Below, one piece after another: positions 35,129 to 44,331 of a stretch of DNA of 64,000 nt (position 1 is its first letter; each line of letters starts with the position of its first letter). The notes under the pieces were generated by a model that was not told where the DNA came from, did no database searches, and saw only the letters and a program-made list of their open reading frames with translations. This DNA comes from Pontiellaceae bacterium B12227 (GTDB lineage: Bacteria > Verrucomicrobiota > Kiritimatiellia > Kiritimatiellales > Pontiellaceae), in assembly GCA_029432775.1 (NCBI GenBank), contig JAROAZ010000020.1, positions 1-64,000 on the forward strand. The letters are read 5' to 3'. A program made the translations under genes and the position numbers.

Positions 35129-36055
35129 TTAAGAAATTTTTCGACCGACAACAATTAAGACAGAAAGGTCCGGGGTGGAACCCGGCAGCGAATCGATGAC
35201 ACTCGGTTCAATTTCCGCTCCATCCAGCCATTTGCGGATTTCCCGCGGTTCAAAGCCCAGCCACTGATCCGCCCACTCTTCGCGGGTCCATTCGTGCTCG
35301 TGCCGTACCAGATCGAGAATCACCAGTTTACCGCCTACCTTGAGTCCATCAGCCGCCGAGTGAATCACCTCTTCCGGATTCGAGGTATGATGCAGAGACT
35401 GACTGATAAACACCGCATCGAAGGCTTCGCCGGCAAGCGCCAGGCTCTCCAGATTACCGACCCGCAGGTCCAACTGCTCGAGCACATTCTGTTCAGTGGC
35501 CCGTTCCGCCACGAGTTTAAGCATGTTTTCTGATTGGTCGAATGCAACGACCTGCTTGGCAAAACGAGCAAGCAACAGCGCCAGCCCGCCTTCTCCGCAG
35601 CCCAGATCGGCTACCCGCTGCCCTTCAAACCCGGCCGCCAGGCCTGCGGCAAGCGCCTGCCATCCGCCACCCGGCTCGGTGAGCGATCCGTAGCGCCCGG
35701 CAATCTCGTCAAAAAATTCACGGCTCTTTCTGCGGCGCAGATCCAGCACCCGCTCCACTGCGGCGGCATCGCGGTTGGCCACCGATATTTCCTTGAGCCG
35801 TTCATTCAGAATCTGGGCAAAAGCCGCATCCCGGAAAAGCTCGCCCCGGTGATAGTACATCGAGGTTCCATCCCGGCGGGAAGCCACCAACCCGGCCTCC
35901 CGCATCGGTTTCAGATGCCGGCTAACGGTCGATTGGGGCATTTCCAATGCCTGGACAAGCTCCGCCACAGACAGCTCCGCCTGATCGATCGACCGCAGGA
36001 TCCGCAGGCGGCCCTCATCGGCCAATGCTTTAAAAATATCAAGTATATCGCTCAT
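35129..36055 (-). CDS. ArsR-type regulator fused to a SAM-dependent methyltransferase-like domain (SahR-like)
   Basis: This 308-residue fusion has an ArsR winged helix (about 1-85; FKALADEGRLRILRSI and the recognition segment MPQSTVSRHLKPMREAGLV) followed by a class I methyltransferase fold with VADLGCGEGGLALLLA and FDQSENML (about 145-250). Proteins of this design sit next to ahcY in several phyla, and the related SahR regulator is known to respond to S-adenosylhomocysteine. I infer that the second domain is a SAH/SAM sensor and that the protein represses its own operon with ahcY. A perfect ATATCCG/CGGATAT dyad lies just upstream. The residues that bind arsenic in ArsR are absent. Confidence 0.88.
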   Translation of the reverse strand: MSDILDIFKALADEGRLRILRSIDQAELSVAELVQALEMPQSTVSRHLKPMREAGLVASRRDGTSMYYHRGELFRDAAFAQILNERLKEISVANRDAAAVERVLDLRRRKSREFFDEIAGRYGSLTEPGGGWQALAAGLAAGFEGQRVADLGCGEGGLALLLARFAKQVVAFDQSENMLKLVAERATEQNVLEQLDLRVGNLESLALAGEAFDAVFISQSLHHTSNPEEVIHSAADGLKVGGKLVILDLVRHEHEWTREEWADQWLGFEPREIRKWLDGAEIEPSVIDSLPGSTPDLSVLIVVGRKIS

Positions 36056-36062
36056 TATTCAT

Positions 36063-36090
36063 ATATCCGAATTTCCGGATATAAGGATAT
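36063..36090. promoter_or_regulatory. probable operator of the ArsR-methyltransferase/ahcY operon
   Basis: ATATCCG at 36063-36069 and CGGATAT at 36076-36082 form a perfect inverted repeat with a six-base spacer. A third half-site AGGATAT follows at 36084-36090. It begins eight bases upstream of the regulator start codon, as expected for autorepression by an ArsR-type protein. The site is seen; the binding is inferred. Confidence 0.7.
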
Positions 36091-36270
36091 TAACTGGGGT
36101 CTGTCAATGAATCTGAACAAAAAACAATGGGCGGCCATGCTCATTTCACACTTTTAAATGTGTGAAATTTATTTTCTTAACAATTATAAAAACGTCCGCT
36201 TTCGGCTTGTTTTTGAACTTCTGAAGGAGGAGGTTGTCGGACTTCAAAATATTCAGGTAATTGAAATAAA

Positions 36271-37041
36271 ATGGAAAATAACGCTTTGCTGCTGGGCAGC
36301 GTCTTCGGCATTCCGATTAAAGTGAGCATGACGCTCCTGATTCTGATGCCTCTGCTGGCCCTGCGATACGGTGCCGAGAATCTTGGCTTCGGTTTGATTA
36401 TTGTCGTTGGACTTTTTGCCAGCGTGGCCCTGCATGAACTGGGTCATGCGCTGGTTGCGATCAAGTTCGGTGGACATGTGAAGGATATTGAACTGGGCAT
36501 TCTCGGCGGAGTTGCCCGAGTCTCCAACATGCCTTCTCTGCCCAGGCAGGAAATTCTGATTGCCCTGGCCGGCCCGGCCGTGAGCCTCGTTTTGGGACTG
36601 ATTGGCGTTTTCTCCAGAGTGCATCCCCTGCTTTTCTACATTGGAGCGATTAATCTGATGCTGTTCGGCTTCAACATCCTCCCCTGCTTTCCCATGGATG
36701 GAGGCCGGGTATTGCGCGCGGCCCTTGCCACCAAAAAGAATAAACTCGAAGCCACCCGCCTCGCGACGACCATCGGCAAATATTTCTGCATCCTCTTTGT
36801 CGTCTACGGCTTGCTGAACTTCAACCTGATCCTGGCCTTGATCGGCGGCTATATCTATATGGCCGGACAGCAGGAACTTCGGATGGTCAGTATGGAATAT
36901 CAGGCCAACCGTTTCAGCGGCTTCAGCCGGGATGATAACATTGATGTGGAAGTCAGCCCGCCACCCTATGCACGGGGCGGCCATTCCTCAGCGGACTCCA
37001 TCGTTGAGCGACTGAAAAAGTTCTTCAGCGACAAAAAATAA
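36271..37041 (+). CDS. site-2 protease-family zinc metalloprotease (M50)
   Basis: This 256-residue protein belongs to the intramembrane M50 proteases that cut membrane proteins such as anti-sigma factors. Zinc ligands are in HELGH (55-59), and the third is Asp143 in NILPCFPMDGGR (135-146). About five to six hydrophobic segments are seen. There is no PDZ domain, so this is a compact type. The C-terminal tail (about 210-256) is hydrophilic. A GGAGGAGG stretch about 40 bases upstream is too far to be the ribosome binding site. A terminator follows directly. Its substrate is unknown. Confidence 0.88.
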   Translation: MENNALLLGSVFGIPIKVSMTLLILMPLLALRYGAENLGFGLIIVVGLFASVALHELGHALVAIKFGGHVKDIELGILGGVARVSNMPSLPRQEILIALAGPAVSLVLGLIGVFSRVHPLLFYIGAINLMLFGFNILPCFPMDGGRVLRAALATKKNKLEATRLATTIGKYFCILFVVYGLLNFNLILALIGGYIYMAGQQELRMVSMEYQANRFSGFSRDDNIDVEVSPPPYARGGHSSADSIVERLKKFFSDKK

Positions 37042-37066
37042 AAACGGGGCGCACGGCCCCGTTTTT
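37041..37066. terminator. terminator after the site-2 protease gene
   Basis: Perfect 10-base stem AAAACGGGGC / GCCCCGTTTT with a five-base loop, flanked by A and T tracts, so it can act in both directions between convergent genes. Confidence 0.9.
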
Positions 37067-37090
37067 AAAACAACCCAGCGGCTTATCCGC

Positions 37091-37438
37091 TTAATCGTTC
37101 TGCTTTTGAGTTTCCGGAATATTCGGCTGATACTCGATGTACTGATCGGCAGTTTCCTGCTCCCGAACCAGTTGTTCTTTAATCACGAACTGCCAAATGG
37201 CAATAACAATGAGCACAACGGCAAAAAGAACGCCGGCTGAGATCCAGATGACTTTTTCATTTTCGGACTTCCGAGAAAGATGAAGAAGGCGGCGCAAACC
37301 GGAATTTTTGCTGCGCCGTTTACGATCGTGATCGTCAAATGCGCGTTGAGTTTTTTTACGACGACGGCGCCTCTTATGCGGGGGCTTATTTCCCACCGGC
37401 ATGGCTTCGCGGTTTTTATAAATATCGGTGTCTGACAT
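37091..37438 (-). CDS. small single-span membrane protein of unknown function
   Basis: This 115-residue protein is not recognised. Its N-terminal half is very basic (HKRRRRRKKTQRAF and KRRSKNSGLRRLL), then one membrane helix (WISAGVLFAVVLIVIAIWQFVI, about 66-87) and a short Glu/Gln-rich outer tail follow. The basic stretch could bind nucleic acid or acidic lipid. It lies between waaA and the site-2 protease terminator and may share the waaA transcript. Confidence 0.65.
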   Translation of the reverse strand: MSDTDIYKNREAMPVGNKPPHKRRRRRKKTQRAFDDHDRKRRSKNSGLRRLLHLSRKSENEKVIWISAGVLFAVVLIVIAIWQFVIKEQLVREQETADQYIEYQPNIPETQKQND

Positions 37439-37505
37439 GCTCTATCCCATTAATTAAAAGATCGAGAATGTTGGCATAATACGAAGTATGCGTCCATTCT
37501 ATTCG

Positions 37506-38789
37506 CTATCCCATTAGTTCAATCGTACGCTCGATGGCTCCGCGGTTGATCTCCACGATACCGGCCGCGCGCTCTCCGAGCTCCGCTCTCTTTGCAGGCG
37601 AAGCCAGCAACTCCACAATGGCGGTTTCCAATGTCTGGATACCATCAACCTGAACAATCGATCCATTCTTCAGAAATACCGGCATGACTGCGGGAAAGTT
37701 TTCCATATTCGGCCCTACCACCACGGCCTTGCCAAATATTGCCGGTTCGATCGGGTTCTGCCCGCCGTGTTCCAACAGACTTTTACCCACGAAGATAATA
37801 TCAGCCGTGGAATAAAAATTGCGCAGCTCACCGGTTGTGTCCACAAAAAGAAGGTCCGGAGTTTCCAATCCCTGAAAGTCATCGACCTGACTCCTGCGTA
37901 CAACAGAAAGGCCGTGTTCTTCAAAACAGGCCATCACCTCGTCACGACGCTCCACATGGCGCGGAACGATGACCAGAAAGAGGTTCGGATATTCGGGCCG
38001 GAGTTTTTTATAGAGTTTGCAGAGTACTTCCTCTTCCCCCGGCCAGGTGGAACCGCCGAGCAGCACAACCGCATCATCTGGAACGTTGACCTTCCCCATA
38101 ACCCCGGCGGCAATCTGTTCGCCGGCCGGGTCGCGCTGGGCGACATCGAACTTGACCGTGCCCATGATGTGGACATTTTCCTTCGGCGCGCCGATGCCCA
38201 GCATCCGCTGCGCATCCGCATCGCCCTGAACACAGATTGGATTAATCCGCCGCAGAATATCGGCCGTCAGAGATTTGAGTTTGAGATATCCTTTATAGGA
38301 ACGCTCGGACATTCGACCATTCACGAGCGAAATCGGGATGCCCCGATTATCCGCCAGGCGAATGAGGTTCGGCCAGAACTCCCCCTCCATCAAAACAATG
38401 CGCACGGGATTGATGATGCCGAGCACCTTGTTGATGATCACGGGCAGATCGACCGGGAAATAAAACAGGACATCGCGCTCATCGATCTCTTTGCGTCCAA
38501 TGGCATGTGCTGTGGATGTGGTGGTGCTGAGCGCAAAATGGGCATCCGGATGCGCCGACCGGTAGGCTTTGATGAAGCGAAGGGCCACATAGATCTCGCC
38601 CACGCTGACCGCATGCACCCAGATTCGTTCGTGTTCCCGCAACCGTGCCTTTGTCTGCGTTCCGAAATGGCCGATGCGCTGCTCAAAGTGCTGTCCATAG
38701 CCGCCGCGCTTGAGCATGCGCGAAATAAATTTCGGCAGCATGCACAGAAACACAATCGGGAACAGTAGGTTATAAATGACCCAGAGCAT
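37506..38789 (-). CDS. waaA: 3-deoxy-D-manno-octulosonic acid transferase WaaA (KdtA)
   Basis: WaaA transfers one or more Kdo residues from CMP-Kdo to lipid A precursor at the inner membrane. The 427-residue protein has an N-terminal membrane anchor (LWVIYNLLFPIVFLCML), the catalytic HAVSVGE segment (its Glu is the proposed base), LMEGEFWPNLI, SLVNGRMSERSY and the CMP-binding end FVGKSLLEHGGQNPIEPA. I chose the ATG at 38789; an upstream ATG at 38819 adds ten residues. Its presence means lipopolysaccharide is made, in line with msbA and the LptF/G gene. Confidence 0.95.
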   Translation of the reverse strand: MLWVIYNLLFPIVFLCMLPKFISRMLKRGGYGQHFEQRIGHFGTQTKARLREHERIWVHAVSVGEIYVALRFIKAYRSAHPDAHFALSTTTSTAHAIGRKEIDERDVLFYFPVDLPVIINKVLGIINPVRIVLMEGEFWPNLIRLADNRGIPISLVNGRMSERSYKGYLKLKSLTADILRRINPICVQGDADAQRMLGIGAPKENVHIMGTVKFDVAQRDPAGEQIAAGVMGKVNVPDDAVVLLGGSTWPGEEEVLCKLYKKLRPEYPNLFLVIVPRHVERRDEVMACFEEHGLSVVRRSQVDDFQGLETPDLLFVDTTGELRNFYSTADIIFVGKSLLEHGGQNPIEPAIFGKAVVVGPNMENFPAVMPVFLKNGSIVQVDGIQTLETAIVELLASPAKRAELGERAAGIVEINRGAIERTIELMG

Positions 38790-38844
38790 AGGAACACAAA
38801 AAGGGCGGGATGATTTCAAACCATTCCCGCCCTGTATACTTTCT

Positions 38845-40074
38845 TTAGAACTTCAGGTCGGCCTTCAGGAGACGATCCTTAAGCTCGTTCAGAACGCGCT
38901 CATCATCTTCGTCGCCGGCAGATTCGAATACCGCACCGAAGCGCACAAACGGTCCGGTGTTATCCCACGGCACCGTGGAGATCCCGAAGTTTTCGATCAG
39001 ATAAAGCGAGCACTCTTCCGCATTGGCAAATTCAACATCGCCGGCGCCCTTCGGCGCCTTCAGATACATGAAGAACGTTCCGCCTGGCATACGGGCATCG
39101 AACCCGACTTCCTTGAGTACTTCCGCCATCTTGCGCAGACGCTGTTCATAGTGATCCCGAATGCCATCGGCCAGACTCACGTCGGCAATGCCGGCACAGG
39201 CCGCTTTCTGGATGGCGAGGAACTGGCCGCTGTCGCAGTTGTCTTTGATCGTTGCAAGGGCATTCACGGCCCACTCTGCACCGCAGAAAAATGCAATACG
39301 CCAACCGGTCATGTTGTACGCTTTGGACATGGAGTGCAGCTCCAGACAGCACTCTTTCGCGCCCGGACGCTGCAGCAGCGAGGTGCGCTCGCCGTCATAA
39401 ACCAGCGTGGAATACGGCGCATCCTGAATAATCAGAATGTTGTGCTTTTTTGCGAAAGCAATCAGTTCGTCATAAAACTCCGGCGTTGCAACCGCACCGG
39501 TCGGGTTGTTCGGATAGTTGATGTAGAAGAGTTTACAGCGTTCGGCCAGTGCCGGATCAATTTTTCCAAGGTCTGGAAGAAAAGCATTTTCTTCGAGCAG
39601 CGGAATATCCACCACTTCGGCTCCGAGATATTTGGAATGCGTGGCCATCACCGGATAACCGGGTACTGTCTGGAACACGACATCGCCCGGATTCACGAAG
39701 GCGAGCGGCAGCATGGAAAGGGCCGGTTTGGTCCCGATGCTGTGGTTAATCTCTGTGGCAGGATCCACTTCCACGTCAAAAAACGTTTTCATGTAGTCAG
39801 CAGCAGCCTGCTTGAAGTCCGGGCCGCCGTTATCGGCATAGCCGCGGTTTTCCGGCTTGTCGCACTCGATCTTCAGCGCTTCACGGATCGGTGCCGGGGC
39901 AATCTGGTCGGGCTCACCGACGCCGAAATCGAGGATTTCGAGATCCGGGTGCAGCTCACGCGCTTTGGCTTTGGCGCGTTTGATTTTTTCAAACTTGTAG
40001 ATTTCGGTGGATTTACCGAACTGGGTTCCGCCGATACGATCGGCAAACAGCGCTTCATGGTTCATTTCGTTCAT
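38845..40074 (-). CDS. dapL: LL-diaminopimelate aminotransferase DapL
   Basis: DapL makes LL-diaminopimelate directly from tetrahydrodipicolinate for lysine and peptidoglycan synthesis, a route known in plants, Chlamydiae and other PVC groups. The 409-residue fold-type I PLP enzyme has DFGVGEPDQIAP, NRGYADNGGPDF, INYPNNPTGAVATPEFYDELI, IIQDAPYSTLVYDG and the lysine loop LHSMSKAYNMTGWR. Its motifs fit the DapL group better than plain aspartate aminotransferase. A variant palindrome (39564-39578) is read as L-P-D-L-G-K. A small gene lies five bases upstream. Confidence 0.88.
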   Translation of the reverse strand: MNEMNHEALFADRIGGTQFGKSTEIYKFEKIKRAKAKARELHPDLEILDFGVGEPDQIAPAPIREALKIECDKPENRGYADNGGPDFKQAAADYMKTFFDVEVDPATEINHSIGTKPALSMLPLAFVNPGDVVFQTVPGYPVMATHSKYLGAEVVDIPLLEENAFLPDLGKIDPALAERCKLFYINYPNNPTGAVATPEFYDELIAFAKKHNILIIQDAPYSTLVYDGERTSLLQRPGAKECCLELHSMSKAYNMTGWRIAFFCGAEWAVNALATIKDNCDSGQFLAIQKAACAGIADVSLADGIRDHYEQRLRKMAEVLKEVGFDARMPGGTFFMYLKAPKGAGDVEFANAEECSLYLIENFGISTVPWDNTGPFVRFGAVFESAGDEDDERVLNELKDRLLKADLKF

Positions 40075-40079
40075 TCTCC

Positions 40080-40427
40080 TTATTTAAATCGGTCGCGCAC
40101 CGGGGTGATGAGTTTGTCGATTTCCCGCTCGACATTTTCGGCCGAGAACTTCTGCAGCTCAAGCGCCCGCGATGCATTCACATAGATTCCGTTTTCGATG
40201 GTCGGGTTTTCCCGGTAGAGGCCTATCACCAGTTTTTCGCCCAGAATATCCACGCTGAAATAGGCCAGATCAACCACCAGGCCGCCTTTGGTCTGATATT
40301 CACGGGAATAGACATACTGCAGGTTCCGCGTATATTCCCCGCGGACCGAGAACTGATCCTCCGTTCGGCGGTGCTTAAAGCCCCGTTTAGTCATTGCTGA
40401 TTTGATTATTCCTCCACCTCCGAGCAT
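40080..40427 (-). CDS. conserved-looking hypothetical protein upstream of dapL
   Basis: A 115-residue soluble protein that I do not recognise. A strong ribosome binding site (GGAGG five bases before the ATG at 40427) supports the long start; an internal ATG at 40394 is the alternative. The sequence is mixed charged with VDLAYFSVDILGEKLVIGLYRENP in the middle and no membrane segment. It precedes dapL by five bases, so it is probably translated from the same mRNA. Confidence 0.6.
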   Translation of the reverse strand: MLGGGGIIKSAMTKRGFKHRRTEDQFSVRGEYTRNLQYVYSREYQTKGGLVVDLAYFSVDILGEKLVIGLYRENPTIENGIYVNASRALELQKFSAENVEREIDKLITPVRDRFK

Positions 40428-40574
40428 GGAGTCCTCCTTCTATCCAAAATGGAATTCGTTACAAAAGTGCAGATCATTGGAAATCCGGACCCTTAGATCA
40501 AGGCTAATCAGTTTTGTTGATCCCTTTAATCCGGTTTTATCCGGCCCAATCGCCGGATTTAGCCCCGAAAAGAC

Positions 40575-40598
40575 AAAAGCTCCGGGAAAAACCGGAGC
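40575..40598 (-). terminator. terminator of the first sulfatase transcript
   Basis: Perfect stem GCTCCGG / CCGGAGC with a six-base loop, followed on the minus strand by TTTTGTCTTTT. It is about 60 bases after the sulfatase stop codon. Confidence 0.8.
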
Positions 40599-40634
40599 AT
40601 CTGTCAGTTTTGGTCCGCCGAACACGCAGCGGTT

Positions 40635-40649
40635 TTCCAATGTTTGGAA
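40635..40649. repeat. iterated palindrome, exact copy after the sulfatase stop
   Basis: TTCCAA-TGT-TTGGAA, six bases beyond the stop codon and ahead of the terminator. Confidence 0.85.
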
Positions 40650-40655
40650 ACCGGT

Positions 40656-42215
40656 CTAGAAACCGAGCTGTTTCTTGTTCAACCCTTTCTCTCCCACTGC
40701 TTTTTCGGGAGCCACTTGCTGAATGATGGCTTTCATTTCTTCCACGCGGTCCGGATACACGGCCGCCAGGTTGTTTTCTTCGGTCGGATCTTCGGTCAAA
40801 TGAAACAGCAGGCCGGGTTCTTCCACCTTGGTTTCTTTCCAGCCGCTGCCTTTTTTCCAGGTCATGATGCCGAGGCGTTCGGTTACACTGCCCGGCGGAA
40901 CATATTTCCAATTGCCCTTGCGGACGGCAATCTGGGTCAGTGCTTCCTGAATGACATATTCGCGGCCGTCCAGCTCTTCACCCAGAAACGCCCCCATCAG
41001 CGGTTGTCCGTCCTGTCCGGCATTCTTCGGCATGGGCTTACCGATCAGCTCGGCCACGGAGGCGTAGAGATCGACCTGACTGACGATCGCATCGGAGATA
41101 CCCGGCTTGGATTTTCCCGGCCAGGTGACAATGAACGGGACGCGGGTTCCGCCTTCCCATCGGCTGTATTTTCCGCCGCGCCACGGGCCGGATGCATCGT
41201 GCGTTCCCTGGCGTTCAATGCCGGCTTCCCAATAGCCATCGAACAGAACCGGCCCATTGTCGGAAGAAACAACGAACAGCGTATTTTCATACTGCCCGGC
41301 CTCCTTGAGCGTCTGAACCAGACGGCCGACACACCAGTCGAAAACGGCCAGCGCATCGCCCCGCGGCCCGAGGCTGGTTGCTCCCTGAAAGCGGGGATGC
41401 ACCACGCGCGGAACATGATTTTCGTTGGGAGCGAAATAGAGAAAGAACGGATCCTCCTTATTGGCCTCAATGAAGTCGACGGCCTTGTTCAGATAGGTGT
41501 CAGCCATATCCTCGTCTTTAAACCGGGCGCTGTTTCCGCCGCTCATCCAGCCGATGCGGCTCACGCCATTGACAATGGTTTTACCGTGCTGCTCATCGGC
41601 CTGCAGCTTGAGCAGCTGCGGGTGGGAAATGCCGGTTGGATCGGTGCCGACCGGTTCCTGATAGTTCACCTGTATCGGATCGGAGGCATCCAGGTTCACC
41701 ACACGGCCGTCTTTAATATAGACCGATGGAACGCGGTCAGCGGTGGCCGCCATGTGAAAGGATTGCTCGAAGCCGACTTCTTTCGGTCCGGGCTTGATTT
41801 CACCATTCCAGTCGAGCGGTTCCGTTGGAGAACCCAGACCCAGGTGCCATTTACCGGACAGCATGGTCTTATATCCATTATCGCGGAGAAATGCGGCAAT
41901 CGTCGGGCGGGACGGATCAATAATGAGCGGCGCGTTGCCCGGCAGAATCTGAGCGCCCTTATTACGGAAGGCATATTCACCGGTCAGCAGGGAATAGCGC
42001 GACGGCGTGCAGGTTGCCGCCGTGCAGTAACCGCCTGTGAAACGAACGCCCTCTTCAGCCAACGCATCAATGGCCGCCGTATTCACTTCCCCGCCGTAGC
42101 AGCCGATATCGCCATAACCGATGTCATCGCCGTAGATAAAAATAATATTCGGTTTTTCCGCCACGGCTGCACAGGCAGTGAAGGCGGTCACGAGAATCAA
42201 CAGTTTCTTTTTCAT
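40656..42215 (-). CDS. secreted sulfatase, family S1
   Basis: This 519-residue enzyme hydrolyses a sulfate ester, probably on a sulfated galactan. It has a signal peptide (MKKKLLILVTAFTACAAVA), the metal-binding start NIIFIYGDDIGYGD with the paired Asp, and the formylglycine motif C69-T-P-S-R followed by YSLLTG. Cys69 must be oxidised to formylglycine by a maturase not encoded in this window. Further marks are GKWHLG, the long C-terminal subdomain and WRGGKYSRWEGGTRVP. GAAGGGAA precedes the ATG. A GH110-type gene lies just upstream on the same strand, so the two act as a pair. The S1 subfamily is not determined. Confidence 0.93.
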   Translation of the reverse strand: MKKKLLILVTAFTACAAVAEKPNIIFIYGDDIGYGDIGCYGGEVNTAAIDALAEEGVRFTGGYCTAATCTPSRYSLLTGEYAFRNKGAQILPGNAPLIIDPSRPTIAAFLRDNGYKTMLSGKWHLGLGSPTEPLDWNGEIKPGPKEVGFEQSFHMAATADRVPSVYIKDGRVVNLDASDPIQVNYQEPVGTDPTGISHPQLLKLQADEQHGKTIVNGVSRIGWMSGGNSARFKDEDMADTYLNKAVDFIEANKEDPFFLYFAPNENHVPRVVHPRFQGATSLGPRGDALAVFDWCVGRLVQTLKEAGQYENTLFVVSSDNGPVLFDGYWEAGIERQGTHDASGPWRGGKYSRWEGGTRVPFIVTWPGKSKPGISDAIVSQVDLYASVAELIGKPMPKNAGQDGQPLMGAFLGEELDGREYVIQEALTQIAVRKGNWKYVPPGSVTERLGIMTWKKGSGWKETKVEEPGLLFHLTEDPTEENNLAAVYPDRVEEMKAIIQQVAPEKAVGEKGLNKKQLGF

Positions 42216-42229
42216 AAACGAATTCCCTT

Positions 42230-44026
42230 CTAGAACCCTTTGTTATTCTGAACGTTCAGTGTCGGCATTGTGGCCTCGTCGGCCGACACGGTTTTCTTAT
42301 GACTTCCAATATAGGTATTATCTGAAATTGCTACATTCCGGCAATTCTTCAAATCGAATAGATGAGCATCTTTCCGCAGCGGGTCATACGTATCGGTCTG
42401 TTTGATGGTATTCCCTTTGAACACAAATCCATCAACGCGATCAAGCCACACGATACGGTTATCGAAGGTCTCGATGGTGTTGTTGATGAAGCGGATGTTT
42501 TTATCGAACGGAATCGAGGCATCGAATGTTTTTCCGAGCCGCGGTGTAACCAGTAGAACCGAATGCTCCATTCCGCTGGAAGCGCAATTCTTGAAACGGT
42601 TGTTCTGAATCAGGACATCTTCCACGTTGCCGGATTCGAACCAGTAGTAGGTTTCTCCGCGCAGGAAAACGGCCGACATGTGTGAAGAAAAGTCATTATC
42701 TTCAATCACAATCGGAAGCGGCGTTTTGATGACCACGTTGCGGGCGCGGTGTTTCTCGAAATTATTGCCACGCATCGTGAAGGTCGGGTTCCAGGTTTTA
42801 TTTTCCAGCACGTCGCCCTTTTTGAAATTTCCAGGAATTGGATTTTTGAAGATCAGTTCAATAAAACGGTCATTGATGACGATGACCTTTGCAACCGTAT
42901 TCACTTCGCCGCGGGAAGGGTCGGGCTGATGGATGAACCAGCATTCGTCGCCGACACCGGCAAACTCGAAGCCGAGCTGCTGGAAATGCATCAGTTTTAC
43001 TCGGACCGTTTTATCATCGATCACGTCATCCACAGCAACATAGGTTCCGTGGACATTGGTGCTGTCGTCAAGCATCCCCTTGAAGCGCATACCTTCCACC
43101 AGAATATCGCCTTTGCAGTTTGCGAAGTGCGTACCGTCGGCAATGATGGAAACCACCCGCTCGGAGCCCTCGCGAACATAGATGCCGCCGCCTTTAATGC
43201 TGGCGGTATCGCAGCGTTCGAGCAGGAAGCCCATTCCAAGCGCATGGTGGATCACGATGTTTTCGAAGCTCAGGTTCGAGGACGATTTACCGTGAAATGC
43301 CGGAGCATAGCGGTTCTTTTTCCCTTTGGAGTTCAGAATGGTTCCAACGGTTGGATAATGTTTCAGCTTTTCATAAAACCGAAGAATGCCGCCTTTGCGC
43401 TTTTCCACTTTGGTCGGCTGGCTGGTGAAATCCCAGGCACCGTAAGCGACCTCTTTAGACTCCTTATCGAACGCCAACGTCGCACCGACCATTGCATAGG
43501 AGGCCCCGTCCATATCGGGATATACAAGCCGGTTGTTTTTAACCGTCCAGTTAAAGCCCTCGGTGGCCGGCTTAATGTCGCGCCAGCCCTCTTCTTTGTT
43601 CACGGCCATCACCTCGCCCTGGAAGCAGAACGGGATGTCCCAATCGATCGTAAGATTCGATGCCTTCACCTTGGAACAGTTTTCGAACAGGAAAGGCAGT
43701 ATTTGACCATGGAAAATAAACTCGGAGCCGTTTCCTTCAATTTCCACTGATTGGAAACCATCGAACAGAAACGCGATCTTCTTCAGCCCGTTGTCATGAT
43801 TCGTAATGAAGCAATATTTTTCACGGGCGTAGTCCGGTCGGAAAACATATTCACCTTTGGCAAAAACAAGTTTCACCTCTTTGTCTTTCACATTTTCCAG
43901 CGCGGCTCGGATCTCCGAAGTACGATCTCCGGCTCTGGGCTCAAACGTTACCGTTTCCAGCGCCTTAACCACCGGAGAAGCCAGCAGAACCGCCAGCGCG
44001 CAAACCTTTTGAACATTCATCTTCAT
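42230..44026 (-). CDS. GH110-type alpha-1,3-galactosidase, right-handed beta-helix, copy 1
   Basis: This 598-residue secreted protein (signal peptide to about residue 22) has the right-handed parallel beta-helix of GH110, enzymes that remove alpha-1,3-linked galactose. The family-like elements are ITNHDNGLKKIAFLFDG, IEGNGSEFIFHGQILPF, NLTIDWD and, most tellingly, MLDDSTNVHGTY with the Asp-Asp pair at the expected catalytic position. The repeated IRFINNTIETFDNRI-type rungs form the helix. It shares these marks with the gene at 59016. It lies 14 bases upstream of the sulfatase. The nearest biochemical parallel I know is a marine GH110 active on a lambda-carrageenan product; the substrate here is inferred. 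Confidence 0.78.
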   Translation of the reverse strand: MKMNVQKVCALAVLLASPVVKALETVTFEPRAGDRTSEIRAALENVKDKEVKLVFAKGEYVFRPDYAREKYCFITNHDNGLKKIAFLFDGFQSVEIEGNGSEFIFHGQILPFLFENCSKVKASNLTIDWDIPFCFQGEVMAVNKEEGWRDIKPATEGFNWTVKNNRLVYPDMDGASYAMVGATLAFDKESKEVAYGAWDFTSQPTKVEKRKGGILRFYEKLKHYPTVGTILNSKGKKNRYAPAFHGKSSSNLSFENIVIHHALGMGFLLERCDTASIKGGGIYVREGSERVVSIIADGTHFANCKGDILVEGMRFKGMLDDSTNVHGTYVAVDDVIDDKTVRVKLMHFQQLGFEFAGVGDECWFIHQPDPSRGEVNTVAKVIVINDRFIELIFKNPIPGNFKKGDVLENKTWNPTFTMRGNNFEKHRARNVVIKTPLPIVIEDNDFSSHMSAVFLRGETYYWFESGNVEDVLIQNNRFKNCASSGMEHSVLLVTPRLGKTFDASIPFDKNIRFINNTIETFDNRIVWLDRVDGFVFKGNTIKQTDTYDPLRKDAHLFDLKNCRNVAISDNTYIGSHKKTVSADEATMPTLNVQNNKGF

Positions 44027-44295
44027 TCGTGTTTCCTTCCCATTGAAAGCAGACGATTATAGGTCATAGCTCATAACTGAATACCACCGATCCCGCCAAT
44101 TATATATGAGAATTCGACAACTCCCGGCTGATCATACAAAAACCCGCACATCAATTGCACAGACTTACACTTCTCCCAGGAACCAAAACTTCATTCCGGC
44201 CCCAGGGTGTTCTGCAGAGAAGACGAATTGCTTACGCTTCGATGCCAGATCTCCCTAAAATATAACCCTTCCGACATGACCATTTATTGAGGATT

Positions 44296-44331
44296 GCATA
44301 TTAAATATTGCCATGTCATTTTTCAGACATG
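44296..44331. promoter_or_regulatory. AT-rich palindrome and CATGTC/GACATG dyad at the regulator start
   Basis: GCATATTAAATATTGC (44296-44311) is nearly palindromic. It is followed by CATGTC (44312-44317) and GACATG (44326-44331), a perfect inverted repeat ending at the start codon of the regulator. Either could be an autoregulatory operator. The rest of the 300-base gap to the GH110 gene shows no gene. Confidence 0.45.

Noticed and set aside
40644-42233. A 529-codon open frame opposite the first sulfatase
   Set aside because: The sulfatase has signal peptide, active-site motif and ribosome binding site; the antisense frame has none.
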